Source: Hydrogenoanaerobacterium sp032017025
Lineage (GTDB): Bacteria > Bacillota > Clostridia > Oscillospirales > Ruminococcaceae
Assembly: GCF_032017025.1 (NCBI RefSeq)
Contig: NZ_DALZQO010000009.1
Coordinates: 1-64,000, forward strand
Reading direction: 5' to 3'
Length of the DNA stretch: 64,000 nucleotides
Each line of letters begins with the position of its first letter. Position 1 is the first letter of the stretch. Below are positions 41,494-50,328 of this stretch, in pieces. Both the position numbers and the translations under genes were made by a program. Under the pieces are notes generated by a model. The model was not told where the DNA came from, searched no databases, and was given only the letters and a program-made list of their open reading frames with translations.

Positions 41494-43512
41494 ATGAGCT
41501 ATACAATTGCATTAGCGGGTAACCCGAACTGCGGTAAAACCACCCTGTTTAATGAGCTTACCGGCTCGAACCAATACGTTGGCAACTGGGCGGGCGTAAC
41601 TGTGGAAAAAAAAGAGGGCAAAGCGAAGCACAACGGGGTTGAGCTCTCCATCAACGATTTGCCGGGTATTTACTCGCTTTCTCCTTATACTATGGAAGAG
41701 GTCTGCGCACGGGATTATATTATGAACGAAGACCCCGACGTCATCGTTGATATCATCGACGGTACCAATATTGAGCGCAACCTGTACCTCACCATTCAGC
41801 TGATGGAGCTGGGCAGGCCGATGGTGATTGCCGTAAATATGATGGATGATGTGGAGCAAAAGGGCGAGCACATCGACTGTGCAAAGCTTGGCGAGTTGCT
41901 GGGTGTACCGGTTATCCCCATTGTGGCACGTAAGGGAGAAGGGATTAAAGAGCTGATGGATGAAGCGGTAAGTATTGCCGCCGGCACACAACAGCACCAT
42001 AAAATTAAATACGATTACCAGACGCAGAACGCACTGAACGATATTCTGCTGATTCTGCTCGAGAACAAAAACACCTCCGACCACCACATCCAGTTTTATG
42101 CAAGCAAGCTGCTTGAGGCAGATGAATCGATTGCAAAGCTGCTCAAGCTGACGGACAGCCAGCGCAAACGCATTGAGGATATTATTGTACGCTACGAGGC
42201 TACCTCGCAGTACGGCGACCGCGACACTATGCTTGCCGACGCGCGGTACAAATATATTACCGAGCTGGTGGGCAAAACGGTCATCAAAAACACCACCCCC
42301 GGGTTTATGACCAAATCAGATAAGATCGACCGTTTTATCACCAACCGAGTTCTGGCACTGCCGATCTTTTTGTTGGTGATGTTCCTGATGTTCTCAGCGG
42401 TGTTCGGCCCCGTCGGGGAGGGGCTTAAGGCAGTGGTGGAGTGGCTGGTAAACGGCTTGCTCACCCCGGCGGTAGAACAAATTTTGATTTCGGCAGATGC
42501 ACCGGCATGGACCTTCAGCCTGATAATCGACGCGGTTATCGGCGGCGTTGGCGGAATTCTGACGTTCCTGCCGCAGATTATGCTGCTGTTTCTGTTCCTT
42601 TCCATTTTGGAGGACAGTGGCTATATGGCGCGCGCGGCGTTTATTATGGACCGGCTGCTGCGCAAGCTGGGGCTTACGGGAAAATCATTCATCCCCATGC
42701 TGATGGGCTTTGGCTGTACTACCCCCGCGGTTATGGCGGCACGCACAATGGAAAACGAGAAAGACCGCAAGCTTACCATTATGCTTACCCCGTTTATGTC
42801 GTGCGGTGCAAGGCTGCCGATTTATGCGCTGTTTGCGGGTGTGTTCTTTGAGGAGCATCAGGGCCTTGTGGTATTCTCAATGTACTTGCTTGGCATTGTT
42901 GTAGCAATTGTAGTGGGGCTTATTTTGAAGAATACCCTGTTTAAGGGCGAGGCGGCACCGTTTGTAATGGAGCTGCCCACCTACCGCATGCCAACGCTTA
43001 AAAGCACGATGCTGCATATGTGGGATAAATGCAAGGGCTTTTTGGTTAAGGCGGGAACAGTCATCTTCTCAATGAGTATTCTCGTGTGGATCATGCAAAA
43101 TTTTAGCTTTTCGCTACATATGGTGGATGACAGCTCTGCCAGTATGTTCGGTCAAATCGGCGCCTTCATCGCCCCTGTTTTTATTCCGCTCGGCTTTGGC
43201 ACCTGGCAGGCGGCGGTTGCACTGCTTGCGGGTGTTGTAGCAAAAGAGGCGGTGGTTAGCACCATGAGTGTGCTGTATGGCGCGGGTGGTTTGGCACTGC
43301 AGGGTATTTTAGCTACGCAGTTTACTCCACTTTCGGCGTATGCGTTTATGGTGTTCAGCCTGCTGTACATGCCATGCATTGCGGCGTTCGTATCCATCCG
43401 CCGCGAAATGAACTCGCTGAAATGGGCGCTTGCCACGGCACTGATGGAAACGGGAGTAGCTTATGTGGTTGCACTGCTGGTTTATCAGATTGGCAGTTTG
43501 TTTGTGAAATAG
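41494..43512 (+). CDS. feoB: FeoB ferrous iron transporter
   Basis: This 672-residue membrane protein imports Fe2+. The cytoplasmic G domain has G1 GNPNCGKTT (residues 9-17), G3 NDLPGIYSLSPYT and G4 NMMD. The membrane part has two Gate motifs, including GCTTPAVMAARTMENEKDRK and FKGEAAPFVMELPTYRMPT. Length and motif order are normal for a full FeoB. Confidence 0.97.
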   Translation: MSYTIALAGNPNCGKTTLFNELTGSNQYVGNWAGVTVEKKEGKAKHNGVELSINDLPGIYSLSPYTMEEVCARDYIMNEDPDVIVDIIDGTNIERNLYLTIQLMELGRPMVIAVNMMDDVEQKGEHIDCAKLGELLGVPVIPIVARKGEGIKELMDEAVSIAAGTQQHHKIKYDYQTQNALNDILLILLENKNTSDHHIQFYASKLLEADESIAKLLKLTDSQRKRIEDIIVRYEATSQYGDRDTMLADARYKYITELVGKTVIKNTTPGFMTKSDKIDRFITNRVLALPIFLLVMFLMFSAVFGPVGEGLKAVVEWLVNGLLTPAVEQILISADAPAWTFSLIIDAVIGGVGGILTFLPQIMLLFLFLSILEDSGYMARAAFIMDRLLRKLGLTGKSFIPMLMGFGCTTPAVMAARTMENEKDRKLTIMLTPFMSCGARLPIYALFAGVFFEEHQGLVVFSMYLLGIVVAIVVGLILKNTLFKGEAAPFVMELPTYRMPTLKSTMLHMWDKCKGFLVKAGTVIFSMSILVWIMQNFSFSLHMVDDSSASMFGQIGAFIAPVFIPLGFGTWQAAVALLAGVVAKEAVVSTMSVLYGAGGLALQGILATQFTPLSAYAFMVFSLLYMPCIAAFVSIRREMNSLKWALATALMETGVAYVVALLVYQIGSLFVK

Positions 43513-43554
43513 CCCACGCAAAGCCGCGGGCTGATAGAAAAGAGATGTTTTTGA

Positions 43555-43731
43555 ATGGCAAAATATATTATTATCGGTATTTGCATTCTGTTAATTGTAT
43601 TGGCACTGCTGCTGTTTATACGCAACCTTCGCAATATGGCAAAGGGCAAATGCTGCGATGGATGCGAAGGCTGCTCACAGCGCGGCTCTTGCAGTGCGGC
43701 CCCTAACGAGGAAGAAAACAAGGAAAAATAA
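43555..43731 (+). CDS. FeoB-associated Cys-rich membrane protein
   Basis: This short gene (58 residues) begins MAKYIIIGICILLIVLALLL, a single N-terminal membrane helix, followed by GKCCDGCEGCSQRGSC and a charged end. This matches the FeoB-associated Cys-rich family (the FeoC-replacing small proteins of Firmicutes), thought to support Fe2+ transport. It lies between feoB and the dtxR-type gene in the same direction. The SD is modest (AAAGAGATG upstream). Confidence 0.88.
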   Translation: MAKYIIIGICILLIVLALLLFIRNLRNMAKGKCCDGCEGCSQRGSCSAAPNEEENKEK

Positions 43732-43746
43732 AAAGGGGAGCTATTG

Positions 43747-44130
43747 ATGAGCGTGATTCGAGAAGCAGGCGAAGATTACCTTGAAGCAATTTTGCAAATT
43801 GAAAATGAAAACGATTGTGTGCGCTCTGTCGATGTTGCAAACCGCCTTGGTGTGTCGCGCCCCAGTGTCAACAAAGCAATTGGTATTTTGCGTGAGGCAG
43901 GCATGGTGGAGCAGCAGCCCTACGGTGACATTCGGCTAACCGAGCAGGGGCGGGAGCGTGCGCAGGTAGTGTCTCGCCGCCATGCGCTGATCAAAGGCTT
44001 TCTTGTTGAGGTACTGCGGGTGGAGGAGAGTGTAGCCGAGCAGGATGCTTGCAAGATGGAACACGCAGTGAGCGACCAGACGATGACGCGCTGGGCGCAG
44101 TTTGTAAGCGGATACTTGGAAAATGAATAA
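43747..44130 (+). CDS. DtxR/MntR-family metal-dependent regulator
   Basis: The protein has 127 residues. The winged helix is IREAGEDYLEAILQIENEND, VRSVDVANRLGVSRPSVNKA and EQQPYGDIRLTEQGRERA. The dimerisation and metal part has SRRHALIKGFLVEVLRVEES, AEQDACKMEHAVS with the Glu/Cys/His ligands. There is no C-terminal SH3 domain, as in MntR. Placement at the end of the feo operon suggests control of iron uptake. The ATG at 43747 has GGGGAG 6 nt upstream. Confidence 0.9.
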   Translation: MSVIREAGEDYLEAILQIENENDCVRSVDVANRLGVSRPSVNKAIGILREAGMVEQQPYGDIRLTEQGRERAQVVSRRHALIKGFLVEVLRVEESVAEQDACKMEHAVSDQTMTRWAQFVSGYLENE

Positions 44131-44148
44131 AAGGATGAGATTTCATAC

Positions 44149-44178
44149 AAAAGAGCGGGCTTTGTCCCGTTCTTTTTA
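44149..44178 (+). terminator. intrinsic terminator of the feo operon
   Basis: AAGAGCGGG and CCCGTTCTT pair with one G-U, followed by TTTTATTT. Confidence 0.75.
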
Positions 44179-44239
44179 TTTATGTTGAAATTGAGCGAAA
44201 TCACCCAGAATTTTATTGAAATATGTAAAGAGAAAAACA

Positions 44240-44268
44240 TTGACAGTGATGTTTAAATACGATATAAT
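44240..44268 (+). promoter_or_regulatory. promoter of the ylxM-ffh operon
   Basis: TTGACA (44240-44245) and TATAAT (44263-44268), both consensus, with 17-nt spacing. Confidence 0.88.
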
Positions 44269-44328
44269 ACTAACTGTTGATGTAAAGACAAATGCTTTAC
44301 AGTATGAACGAAAGGGGGAGAGAATTCG

Positions 44329-44688
44329 ATGAAAAACCTTCAAATTTCGCTGCTTTTGGATTTCTACGGCGATATTCTGACCGACAAACAGAAAGAAGTC
44401 ATTGAGCTTTATTACAATGAGGATCTCTCTCTCGCTGAAATTGCCGATCACGAGGGCATTACCCGTCAGGGCGTGCGCGATTCGATTAAGCGCGGCGAAG
44501 CGGTGCTTTTGGATATGGAGGAGCGCCTGGGGCTTGCAAAGAAGTTCCGAGAGGTGCAGGAGGCCATCAGCAAGATCGTGCAATGTGCAAAGGATATTGA
44601 ATTTTACAATAAAGAATACCACTATTCAGGTCAGATTGCAGACAGGGCTTTAGCTATCATCACCATTGCAACCGAACTGAATGATTAA
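44329..44688 (+). CDS. ylxM: YlxM, SRP-associated helix-turn-helix protein
   Basis: A 119-residue sigma70 region 4-like protein: LLLDFYGDILTDKQKEVIEL, YYNEDLSLAEIADHEGITRQ, GVRDSIKRGEAVLLDMEERL. It is always next to ffh in Firmicutes and is thought to assist the signal recognition particle. AAAGGGGGAGA precedes the ATG. Confidence 0.93.
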   Translation: MKNLQISLLLDFYGDILTDKQKEVIELYYNEDLSLAEIADHEGITRQGVRDSIKRGEAVLLDMEERLGLAKKFREVQEAISKIVQCAKDIEFYNKEYHYSGQIADRALAIITIATELND

Positions 44689-44708
44689 TCATAAAGGAAT
44701 GAACAACT

Positions 44709-46067
44709 ATGGCATTTGAGGGACTGTCGGATAAGCTTTCTGCGGCGTTTAAAAAGCTACGCTCTAAGGGTAGACTGTCCGAGGCTGACGTCAAAGAGGC
44801 AATGCGCGAGGTTCGCCTTGCACTGCTGGAAGCCGACGTCAACTACAAAGTGGCGAAAGATTTCGTCAAAACCGTCACCGACCGTGCAATTGGTTCGGAC
44901 GTGCTCACCAGCCTCACCCCCGCGCAGCAGGTCATCAAAATTGTAAACGATGAGCTGACAAGCCTGATGGGTGCGGAAAACAGCAGAATCAATTTCTCTT
45001 CCAAAATCCCCACCATTATTATGATGTGCGGCTTGCAGGGTTCGGGTAAAACCACCCACTCGGCAAAGCTGGCAAAATTTTTTAAAAAGCAGGGCAAGCG
45101 TCCGCTGTTGGTTGCATGTGACGTCTACCGCCCAGCCGCAATTGAGCAGCTTAAGGTTGTGGGCGAAAAGGTAGGTGCACCGGTGTTTGAAATGGGGCAG
45201 ATTGACCCCGTCACCATTGCAAAAAAGGCAATTTCCCACGCGAAAGACTATGGCCACGATATTGTGATTCTCGACACTGCCGGTCGTTTGCACATCGATG
45301 AGCAGCTGATGGGCGAGCTGAAAAACATCAAGTCTGAGCTCCATCCCAACGAGATTTTGCTTGTAATCGACTCAATGACCGGTCAGGACGCGGTTAATGT
45401 TGCAAAAAGCTTTGACGAGGCGCTGGGAATCGACGGTGTCATCCTCACCAAGCTCGATGGCGACACCCGCGGCGGTGCGGCGCTTTCTGTACGCGCTGTC
45501 ACAGGTAAGCCCATTAAATTCGTCGGTATGGGTGAAAAGCTCGAAGATCTTGAGCCGTTTTACCCCGATCGTATGGCATCGCGAATTCTTGGTATGGGCG
45601 ATGTGCTCACTCTGATCGATAAAGCGCAGGAGCAGATGGACCTGGGTAAATCGGAGCAGATGGCGCAGAAGATGAAGGAGAACTCGTTTGATCTGAACGA
45701 CCTGCTTGAGCAGATGAAGCAGATTCGCAAAATGGGCCCCCTCAGCCAGGTGCTTTCCATGCTTCCGGGTGTCAAGGGTGGCATCAAAGATGAAGAAGCC
45801 GAGCAGGGCGAAGCACAACTTCGTCAGATTGAAACCATCATCAATTCCATGACCAAAGCGGAGCGTGCAAAGCCCGCGATTGTCAATCCCTCTCGCAAGC
45901 GCAGAATAGCGGCGGGCAGCGGCACCAAGGTGGAAAATGTTAACCGTTTGCTGCGGCAGTTTGAACAAATGCAGAAAATGATGAAGCAGTTCAGCAGCAT
46001 GGGCAAAAAAGGCAAACGGATGCGTGGTATGATGGGCGGCATGGGCGGCTCACCGTTTGGGCTATAA
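44709..46067 (+). CDS. ffh: signal recognition particle protein Ffh
   Basis: This 452-residue GTPase targets nascent membrane proteins. The N domain is followed by the G domain with GLQGSGKTT from residue 108, DVYRPAAIEQL, DTAGRLHID and TKLDGDTRGGAALS. The methionine-rich M domain (from about residue 300: LLEQMKQIRKMGPLSQVLSM) binds SRP RNA. It is full length. 20 bp separate it from ylxM. Confidence 0.97.
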   Translation: MAFEGLSDKLSAAFKKLRSKGRLSEADVKEAMREVRLALLEADVNYKVAKDFVKTVTDRAIGSDVLTSLTPAQQVIKIVNDELTSLMGAENSRINFSSKIPTIIMMCGLQGSGKTTHSAKLAKFFKKQGKRPLLVACDVYRPAAIEQLKVVGEKVGAPVFEMGQIDPVTIAKKAISHAKDYGHDIVILDTAGRLHIDEQLMGELKNIKSELHPNEILLVIDSMTGQDAVNVAKSFDEALGIDGVILTKLDGDTRGGAALSVRAVTGKPIKFVGMGEKLEDLEPFYPDRMASRILGMGDVLTLIDKAQEQMDLGKSEQMAQKMKENSFDLNDLLEQMKQIRKMGPLSQVLSMLPGVKGGIKDEEAEQGEAQLRQIETIINSMTKAERAKPAIVNPSRKRRIAAGSGTKVENVNRLLRQFEQMQKMMKQFSSMGKKGKRMRGMMGGMGGSPFGL

Positions 46068-46138
46068 ACCGATTATTACATATTGCGTTTTGCGCTGTGT
46101 GTAAGAATATATTTTAAAAAATTATGGAGGTGACAGAA

Positions 46139-46381
46139 ATGGCTGTTAAAATAAGACTGCGCCGTATGGGTGCGAAAAAAGCGCCTTTCTATCGTATTGT
46201 TGTTGCAGATTCCAGATACCCCAGAGATGGCAGATTTATTGAGGAAGTAGGCTACTACGATCCCACAAAAAATCCTTCTATCGTTAAAATCGATGAAGAG
46301 AAAGCAAAAAAATGGCTTTCAAATGGTGCTCAACCTACAGAAACCGTGAAGTCTCTGCTGAAAGCTAACGGCGTTATCTAA
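46139..46381 (+). CDS. rpsP: ribosomal protein S16
   Basis: An 80-residue S16: MAVKIRLRRMGAKKAPFYRI, VVADSRYPRDGRFIEEVGYY. The ATG at 46139 is used because GGAGGTGACAGAA stands in front; an upstream ATG at 46124 would put the SD inside the gene. It heads the rpsP-khpA-rimM-trmD order conserved in Firmicutes. Confidence 0.96.
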   Translation: MAVKIRLRRMGAKKAPFYRIVVADSRYPRDGRFIEEVGYYDPTKNPSIVKIDEEKAKKWLSNGAQPTETVKSLLKANGVI

Positions 46382-46399
46382 CGCTGTAGGAGGTTGAAA

Positions 46400-46633
46400 A
46401 TGGAACAGCTTCTGAAGACAATCGCACAGGGTCTTGTCGAGGATAAAGACTCTGTTAATATCACCACGGACGCTCCCTTGGAGGATGGTACCATTGTGTA
46501 TCACCTGCATGTGGCCCCCGACGATATGGGCAGAGTCATCGGCAAGCAGGGCAGAATTGCGAAAGCAATCCGCGCTGTTATGAAAGCGGCGGCTGTTCGC
46601 AAGGACATCAAGGTCGCTGTCGAAATCGACTGA
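46400..46633 (+). CDS. khpA: KhpA, KH-domain RNA-binding protein
   Basis: A 77-residue single KH domain with the RNA-binding GxxG loop in GRVIGKQGRIAKAIRAVMKA. KhpA binds small RNAs and affects cell division and envelope growth in Firmicutes, as a dimer or with KhpB. AGGAGG lies 6 nt before the ATG at 46400. Confidence 0.93.
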   Translation: MEQLLKTIAQGLVEDKDSVNITTDAPLEDGTIVYHLHVAPDDMGRVIGKQGRIAKAIRAVMKAAAVRKDIKVAVEID

Positions 46634-46646
46634 CATAACAATCATG

Positions 46647-46690
46647 AACGAATGGGGGAGCATCAGGCTTTTCCATTCGTTTTGTTTATT
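46647..46690 (+). terminator. intrinsic terminator or attenuator before rimM
   Basis: AACGAATGG (46647-46655) and CCATTCGTT (46673-46681) pair perfectly, followed by TTGTTTATT. It could reduce rimM-trmD expression relative to rpsP-khpA. Confidence 0.65.
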
Positions 46691-46793
46691 CGCCGGTGTG
46701 GTGCGAACAATAGAAAGATGCTGTTACCTGCAATAGGAACAGCATAAAACTTGCAGATACGGCCCCACAGCGGTGACCGTAGGGAGATTATAT

Positions 46794-47309
46794 ATGAAAA
46801 AACAATTTTTAGATACCGGCGAAATCGTATCGGTGCATGGCGTGCGCGGTGAGGTGAAGATTAACCCTTGGAGCGACTCGCCCGAATTCCTATGCGATTT
46901 TGACCGCTTTTATCTGGATAAAAACGGCACAAAGACGATTGAGGTGGAACGTGCCCGCATGCATAAAAATGTGGTGGTTGCAAAAATTAAGGGAATCGAT
47001 ACCGTGGAGGAGGCAGCCAAGCTGCGCGGAAAAACGCTGTACATTAACCGCGACGACTGCGAACTGGACGAAGGGGACTTCTTTGTGCAGGATTTAATCG
47101 GGATGCAGGTGCAGGATGCGGATACGGGTGAGGTGTACGGTGAGATCTGTGACGTGTCACAAACCGGTGCAAACGACGTTTATCACATCCGCGCCGAGGG
47201 TAAAGCAGATAAGCTGATTCCCGCCATTAAGCAGGTGGTGCTCAGTACTGATCTTGAAGCAAATCTTATGATGATTCGTCCGCTGGAGGGCTTGTTTGAT
47301 GAGGATTGA
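46794..47309 (+). CDS. rimM: ribosome maturation factor RimM
   Basis: A 171-residue 30S maturation factor: the N-terminal domain has DTGEIVSVHGVRGEVKI, then GIDTVEEAAKLRGKTLYINR, and the PRC-barrel has DLIGMQVQDADTGEVYGEIC and LIPAIKQVV. AGGGAGA precedes the ATG at 46794. It overlaps trmD by 11 bp. Confidence 0.95.
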   Translation: MKKQFLDTGEIVSVHGVRGEVKINPWSDSPEFLCDFDRFYLDKNGTKTIEVERARMHKNVVVAKIKGIDTVEEAAKLRGKTLYINRDDCELDEGDFFVQDLIGMQVQDADTGEVYGEICDVSQTGANDVYHIRAEGKADKLIPAIKQVVLSTDLEANLMMIRPLEGLFDED

Positions 47310-48042
47310 TATAGCAACGTTGTTTGTGGAAATGTGTGAAACGGTGCTCTCCGAAAGCATTATCGGGCGCGCACGCGGCGCAGGGCGTATTGAGCTTTAT
47401 TGCCACAACATCCGCGATTACAGCGACGATAAGCATCGCCGTATCGATGACGCACCGTTTGGAGGCGGTATGGGTATGGTGATGCAGGCAGACCCTATCT
47501 ACCGCTGCTATTGCGATGTAGCGCAAAGTATTGGTAAAAAACCGCATGTCATTTACATGTCGCCGCAGGGCAAAAAATTTACGCAGCAGATGGCGGTTGA
47601 ATACTCTAAAATGGAGAACCTCTTTATTTTGTGCGGACATTATGAGGGTGTAGACGAGCGCGTGATTGAAGAGATTGTGGACGAAGAGCTGTCCATCGGC
47701 GATTATGTGCTTACAGGCGGTGAGCTGCCCGCGCTGGTGGTTACCGATACCATTGCCCGAATGTGCGACGGGGTGCTGTCAAGCGATGAATGCTTTACCG
47801 ATGAAAGCCACTTTAACGGGCTGCTCGAGCATCCGCAGTACACCCGCCCTGCCAATTGGAACGGCAAGCAGGTGCCTGAGGTGCTGTTGGGCGGGCACCA
47901 CGCAAACATTCAAAAATGGCGCAGGGAGCAATCGCTGCAGCGTACACTGCAAAAACGCCCCGATATGCTGGAGACCGCTCCGCTCGACAAACACGATAAG
48001 GAATATCTAGCTGAATTACAGGCAAAAGCAGCGAAGGAGTAA
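47299..48042 (+). CDS. trmD: tRNA (guanine-37-N1)-methyltransferase TrmD
   Basis: A 247-residue SPOUT methyltransferase that makes m1G37 in tRNA. MRIDIATLFVEM is the usual start; DDAPFGGGMGMVMQADPIY, FILCGHYEGVDERVIEE and SIGDYVLTGGELPALVV form the AdoMet knot, and HPQYTRPANWNGKQVPEVLL the tRNA part. The ATG at 47299 lies in the end of rimM. Confidence 0.96.
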   Translation: MRIDIATLFVEMCETVLSESIIGRARGAGRIELYCHNIRDYSDDKHRRIDDAPFGGGMGMVMQADPIYRCYCDVAQSIGKKPHVIYMSPQGKKFTQQMAVEYSKMENLFILCGHYEGVDERVIEEIVDEELSIGDYVLTGGELPALVVTDTIARMCDGVLSSDECFTDESHFNGLLEHPQYTRPANWNGKQVPEVLLGGHHANIQKWRREQSLQRTLQKRPDMLETAPLDKHDKEYLAELQAKAAKE

Positions 48043-48118
48043 CCTCCTTCGCTGCTTTTGCTATATCTCCCAGGCATAGCGGATATGCTCTTTTTACATT
48101 ACTCAAACACGACAAACA

Positions 48119-48136
48119 ATGATAAAATATTAACAA
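48119..48136 (+). promoter_or_regulatory. candidate Rex-binding site
   Basis: ATGATAA-AATA-TTAACAA agrees at 12 of 14 arm positions with the Clostridial Rex site TTGTTAA-N4-TTAACAA. Rex represses fermentation genes when NADH is low, and alcohol dehydrogenase genes are regular targets. It lies 150 bp before the Fe-dependent alcohol dehydrogenase. Confidence 0.5.
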
Positions 48137-48205
48137 AGATAGTTTTGCACAGAAGACTATCTTATGAACCCTAACACACACACGATACATAATCCCCGCG
48201 CACAT

Positions 48206-48245
48206 CAGCTCTGCTCTGTACTCGGGCAGAGCTGTTTGTGTTTTT
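48206..48245 (+). terminator. hairpin with T run before the alcohol dehydrogenase gene
   Basis: CAGCTCTGC (48206-48214) and GCAGAGCTG (48226-48234) form a perfect 9-bp stem, followed by TTTGTGTTTTT. It either ends the trmD transcript or is an attenuator in the adh leader. Confidence 0.55.
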
Positions 48246-48287
48246 CGACAGTATGATTCAATCAAAAAATATTAGGAGGAGTTTATC

Positions 48288-49478
48288 ATGGCACGTTTCA
48301 CATTACCAAGAGATATCTATCATGGTTCCGGCTCAATTGAGGAACTGAAGAACTTAAAGGGCAAAAAAGCAATCGTCGTAGTTGGCGGCGGCTCTATGAA
48401 GCGTTTTGGCTTTTTGGATAAGATTGTAGCCAATCTGAAGGAAGCCGGAATGGAAGTGAAATTGTTCGAGAACGTCGAGCCCGATCCTTCTGTTGAAACC
48501 GTTATGAAGGGCGCTGCCGTGATGCGCGAATTTGAGCCCGACTGGATTGTTGCATTGGGCGGTGGCTCACCAATTGATGCCGCAAAGGCGATGTGGGTAT
48601 TCTATGAGTATCCCGAAACCTCTTTCGAAGCAATCATTCAGCCGTTCTCTTTCCCCGAGCTGCGACAAAAGGCGAAGTTTTTGGCAATTCCCTCTACTTC
48701 GGGCACCGCAACCGAGGTTACCGCTTTCTCAGTCATCACCGACTACGCAAAGGGGATTAAATATCCTCTGGCTGACTTTAACATTACCCCTGATGTTGCG
48801 ATTGTTGACCCCGATCTGGCTGAGACAATGCCCGCCAAACTGACTGCCCATACCGGTATGGATGCACTCACCCATGCGGTTGAAGCCTATGTTTCTACCT
48901 TGAACTGCTGCTTCACCGATCCTTTGGCACTCAAAGCAATCGAGATGGTGTTCCAGTATCTTGACGCTTCCTACAAGGGTGATATGAAAGCACGTGAGCA
49001 GATGCACTATGCACAGTGCCTGGCCGGTATGGCGTTCTCAAACGCACTGCTTGGTATTGTTCACTCAATGGCTCATAAAACAGGTGCCGCTTACAAAAAC
49101 GGTCACATCGTTCATGGCTGCGCAAATGCAATGTATCTGCCTCAGGTAATCCGATTTAATGCAAAGAATGCAGTTGCTGCCGAACGCTATGCAGACATTG
49201 CTAAATTTATCGGTCTTAAAGGCGAAACCACTGCAGAGCTGGTTCAGGCTCTCTGCGATAAAATTGAGGAATACAATGTTGCACTAAGCATTCCGAAATG
49301 CATCAAAGACTACGAAAACGGCATGGTGCCTGAGGATGAGTTCTTGGAGAAACTGCCGCAGGTTGCAACGCTGGCAATCGGCGATGCCTGCACAGGCTCC
49401 AACCCCAGAATTCCCACACAGGAAGAAATGGAAAAGCTGCTGAAGTGCTGCTATTACGGCACCGAAGTAGATTTCTAA
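48288..49478 (+). CDS. iron-containing alcohol dehydrogenase
   Basis: This 396-residue group III alcohol dehydrogenase interconverts alcohols and aldehydes with NAD(P)H. Cofactor binding is in VGGGSMKRFG and VALGGGSPIDAAKAMW. STSGTATEVTAFSVI is a family block, and the metal ligands are expected in AHTGMDALTHAVEAY and GIVHSMAHKTGAAYKNGHIV, all present. It is a single gene with its own leader and terminator. The substrate (ethanol, butanol or diol) cannot be told. AGGAGG precedes the ATG. Confidence 0.94.
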   Translation: MARFTLPRDIYHGSGSIEELKNLKGKKAIVVVGGGSMKRFGFLDKIVANLKEAGMEVKLFENVEPDPSVETVMKGAAVMREFEPDWIVALGGGSPIDAAKAMWVFYEYPETSFEAIIQPFSFPELRQKAKFLAIPSTSGTATEVTAFSVITDYAKGIKYPLADFNITPDVAIVDPDLAETMPAKLTAHTGMDALTHAVEAYVSTLNCCFTDPLALKAIEMVFQYLDASYKGDMKAREQMHYAQCLAGMAFSNALLGIVHSMAHKTGAAYKNGHIVHGCANAMYLPQVIRFNAKNAVAAERYADIAKFIGLKGETTAELVQALCDKIEEYNVALSIPKCIKDYENGMVPEDEFLEKLPQVATLAIGDACTGSNPRIPTQEEMEKLLKCCYYGTEVDF

Positions 49479-49495
49479 CAAAACAAACACATCAG

Positions 49496-49527
49496 AAAGA
49501 CCTCCGTTCAAAAGAACGGAGGTCTTT
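49496..49527. terminator. bidirectional terminator
   Basis: AAAGACCTCCGTTC (49496-49509) and GAACGGAGGTCTTT (49514-49527) form a perfect 14-bp stem. It serves the alcohol dehydrogenase from the left and probably the membrane protein gene from the right. Confidence 0.8.
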
Positions 49528-49543
49528 GGTTGTTGTACAAAAG

Positions 49544-50005
49544 CTATTTGGGCTTCTTCATAAACATCCATGTAAACACATAGCACAGGTAAGCAAAAAC
49601 TACGGTAAACAAGCAGACGACAAACGAAGTAAAGTTGAACATGTTGCCGATAAAAATAAGCGCAACCACCATTACCGCAAGAAAGATTTTATACGCTGTC
49701 GCCATTGCCTTATTGTTCATTTTCTCGGCAAGCTTGTCCGATTTATCGGTGGCGGCGGCGGAAAGCTTAGCCTCGTTTTTCAGCAGCAGCACCGCTTTGA
49801 TTGCCGAACCCACACCGAAGATCAGCAGCCCTGCGCCAACCCCCACAATGTACGCCTGATAGAAGTCAAACAGCCCGTTGTAATGGGACGTCACCCACCA
49901 GGTGAGCAGCCCCCCGCCAACCACAGCAGCGAGGGCGTAACCTGCAATTTGCAGCTTGGTTCTCTTTTTATATACCAAAATTAGTTGTGACAGCTCATTT
50001 TCCAT
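49544..50005 (-). CDS. hypothetical membrane protein, 153 residues
   Basis: I do not recognise a family. There are four hydrophobic segments in two pairs: ALAAVVGGGLLTWWV and YIVGVGAGLLIFGVGSAI near residues 22-65, then IFLAVMVVALIFIGNMF and FVVCLFTVVFAYLCYVF near 107-147. They are separated by a charged loop rich in Lys and Ala. It stands alone on the minus strand between two plus-strand units. Confidence 0.65.
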   Translation of the reverse strand: MENELSQLILVYKKRTKLQIAGYALAAVVGGGLLTWWVTSHYNGLFDFYQAYIVGVGAGLLIFGVGSAIKAVLLLKNEAKLSAAATDKSDKLAEKMNNKAMATAYKIFLAVMVVALIFIGNMFNFTSFVVCLFTVVFAYLCYVFTWMFMKKPK

Positions 50006-50328
50006 AATGGAACACTCTCCTCAAAAGCAATACTATCAGTATACTGTTTTACAGGGCGATTTTCAATGACGCACAGGTTACAAAAGCCCCTCAAAATGCG
50101 TTACAATCCCCTGTAAAAGTGCATCAAAGATAGATTTTTTATGTATTATATACCCACGATATGAAATGGAAATTAGCATATTATGACAGAAACGTAAATA
50201 GTGGAGAAAAACGGTATGCAAGATTATATGGCTATTTGATTGTAAATTGGACATGCTTCTTGTATAATATTTGTTAGGATAGCTGGAATTAAATACACCG
50301 GAACTTGATGGAAAGCAGGAAAAACGAA
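50006..50328. promoter_or_regulatory. gene-free divergent region with promoter
   Basis: No gene fits here. A plus-strand promoter is clear: TTGTAA (50240-50245) and TATAAT (50263-50268) with 17-nt spacing, 60 bp before the AI-2E family gene. The left half should hold the minus-strand promoter, which I cannot place with confidence. Confidence 0.6.
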
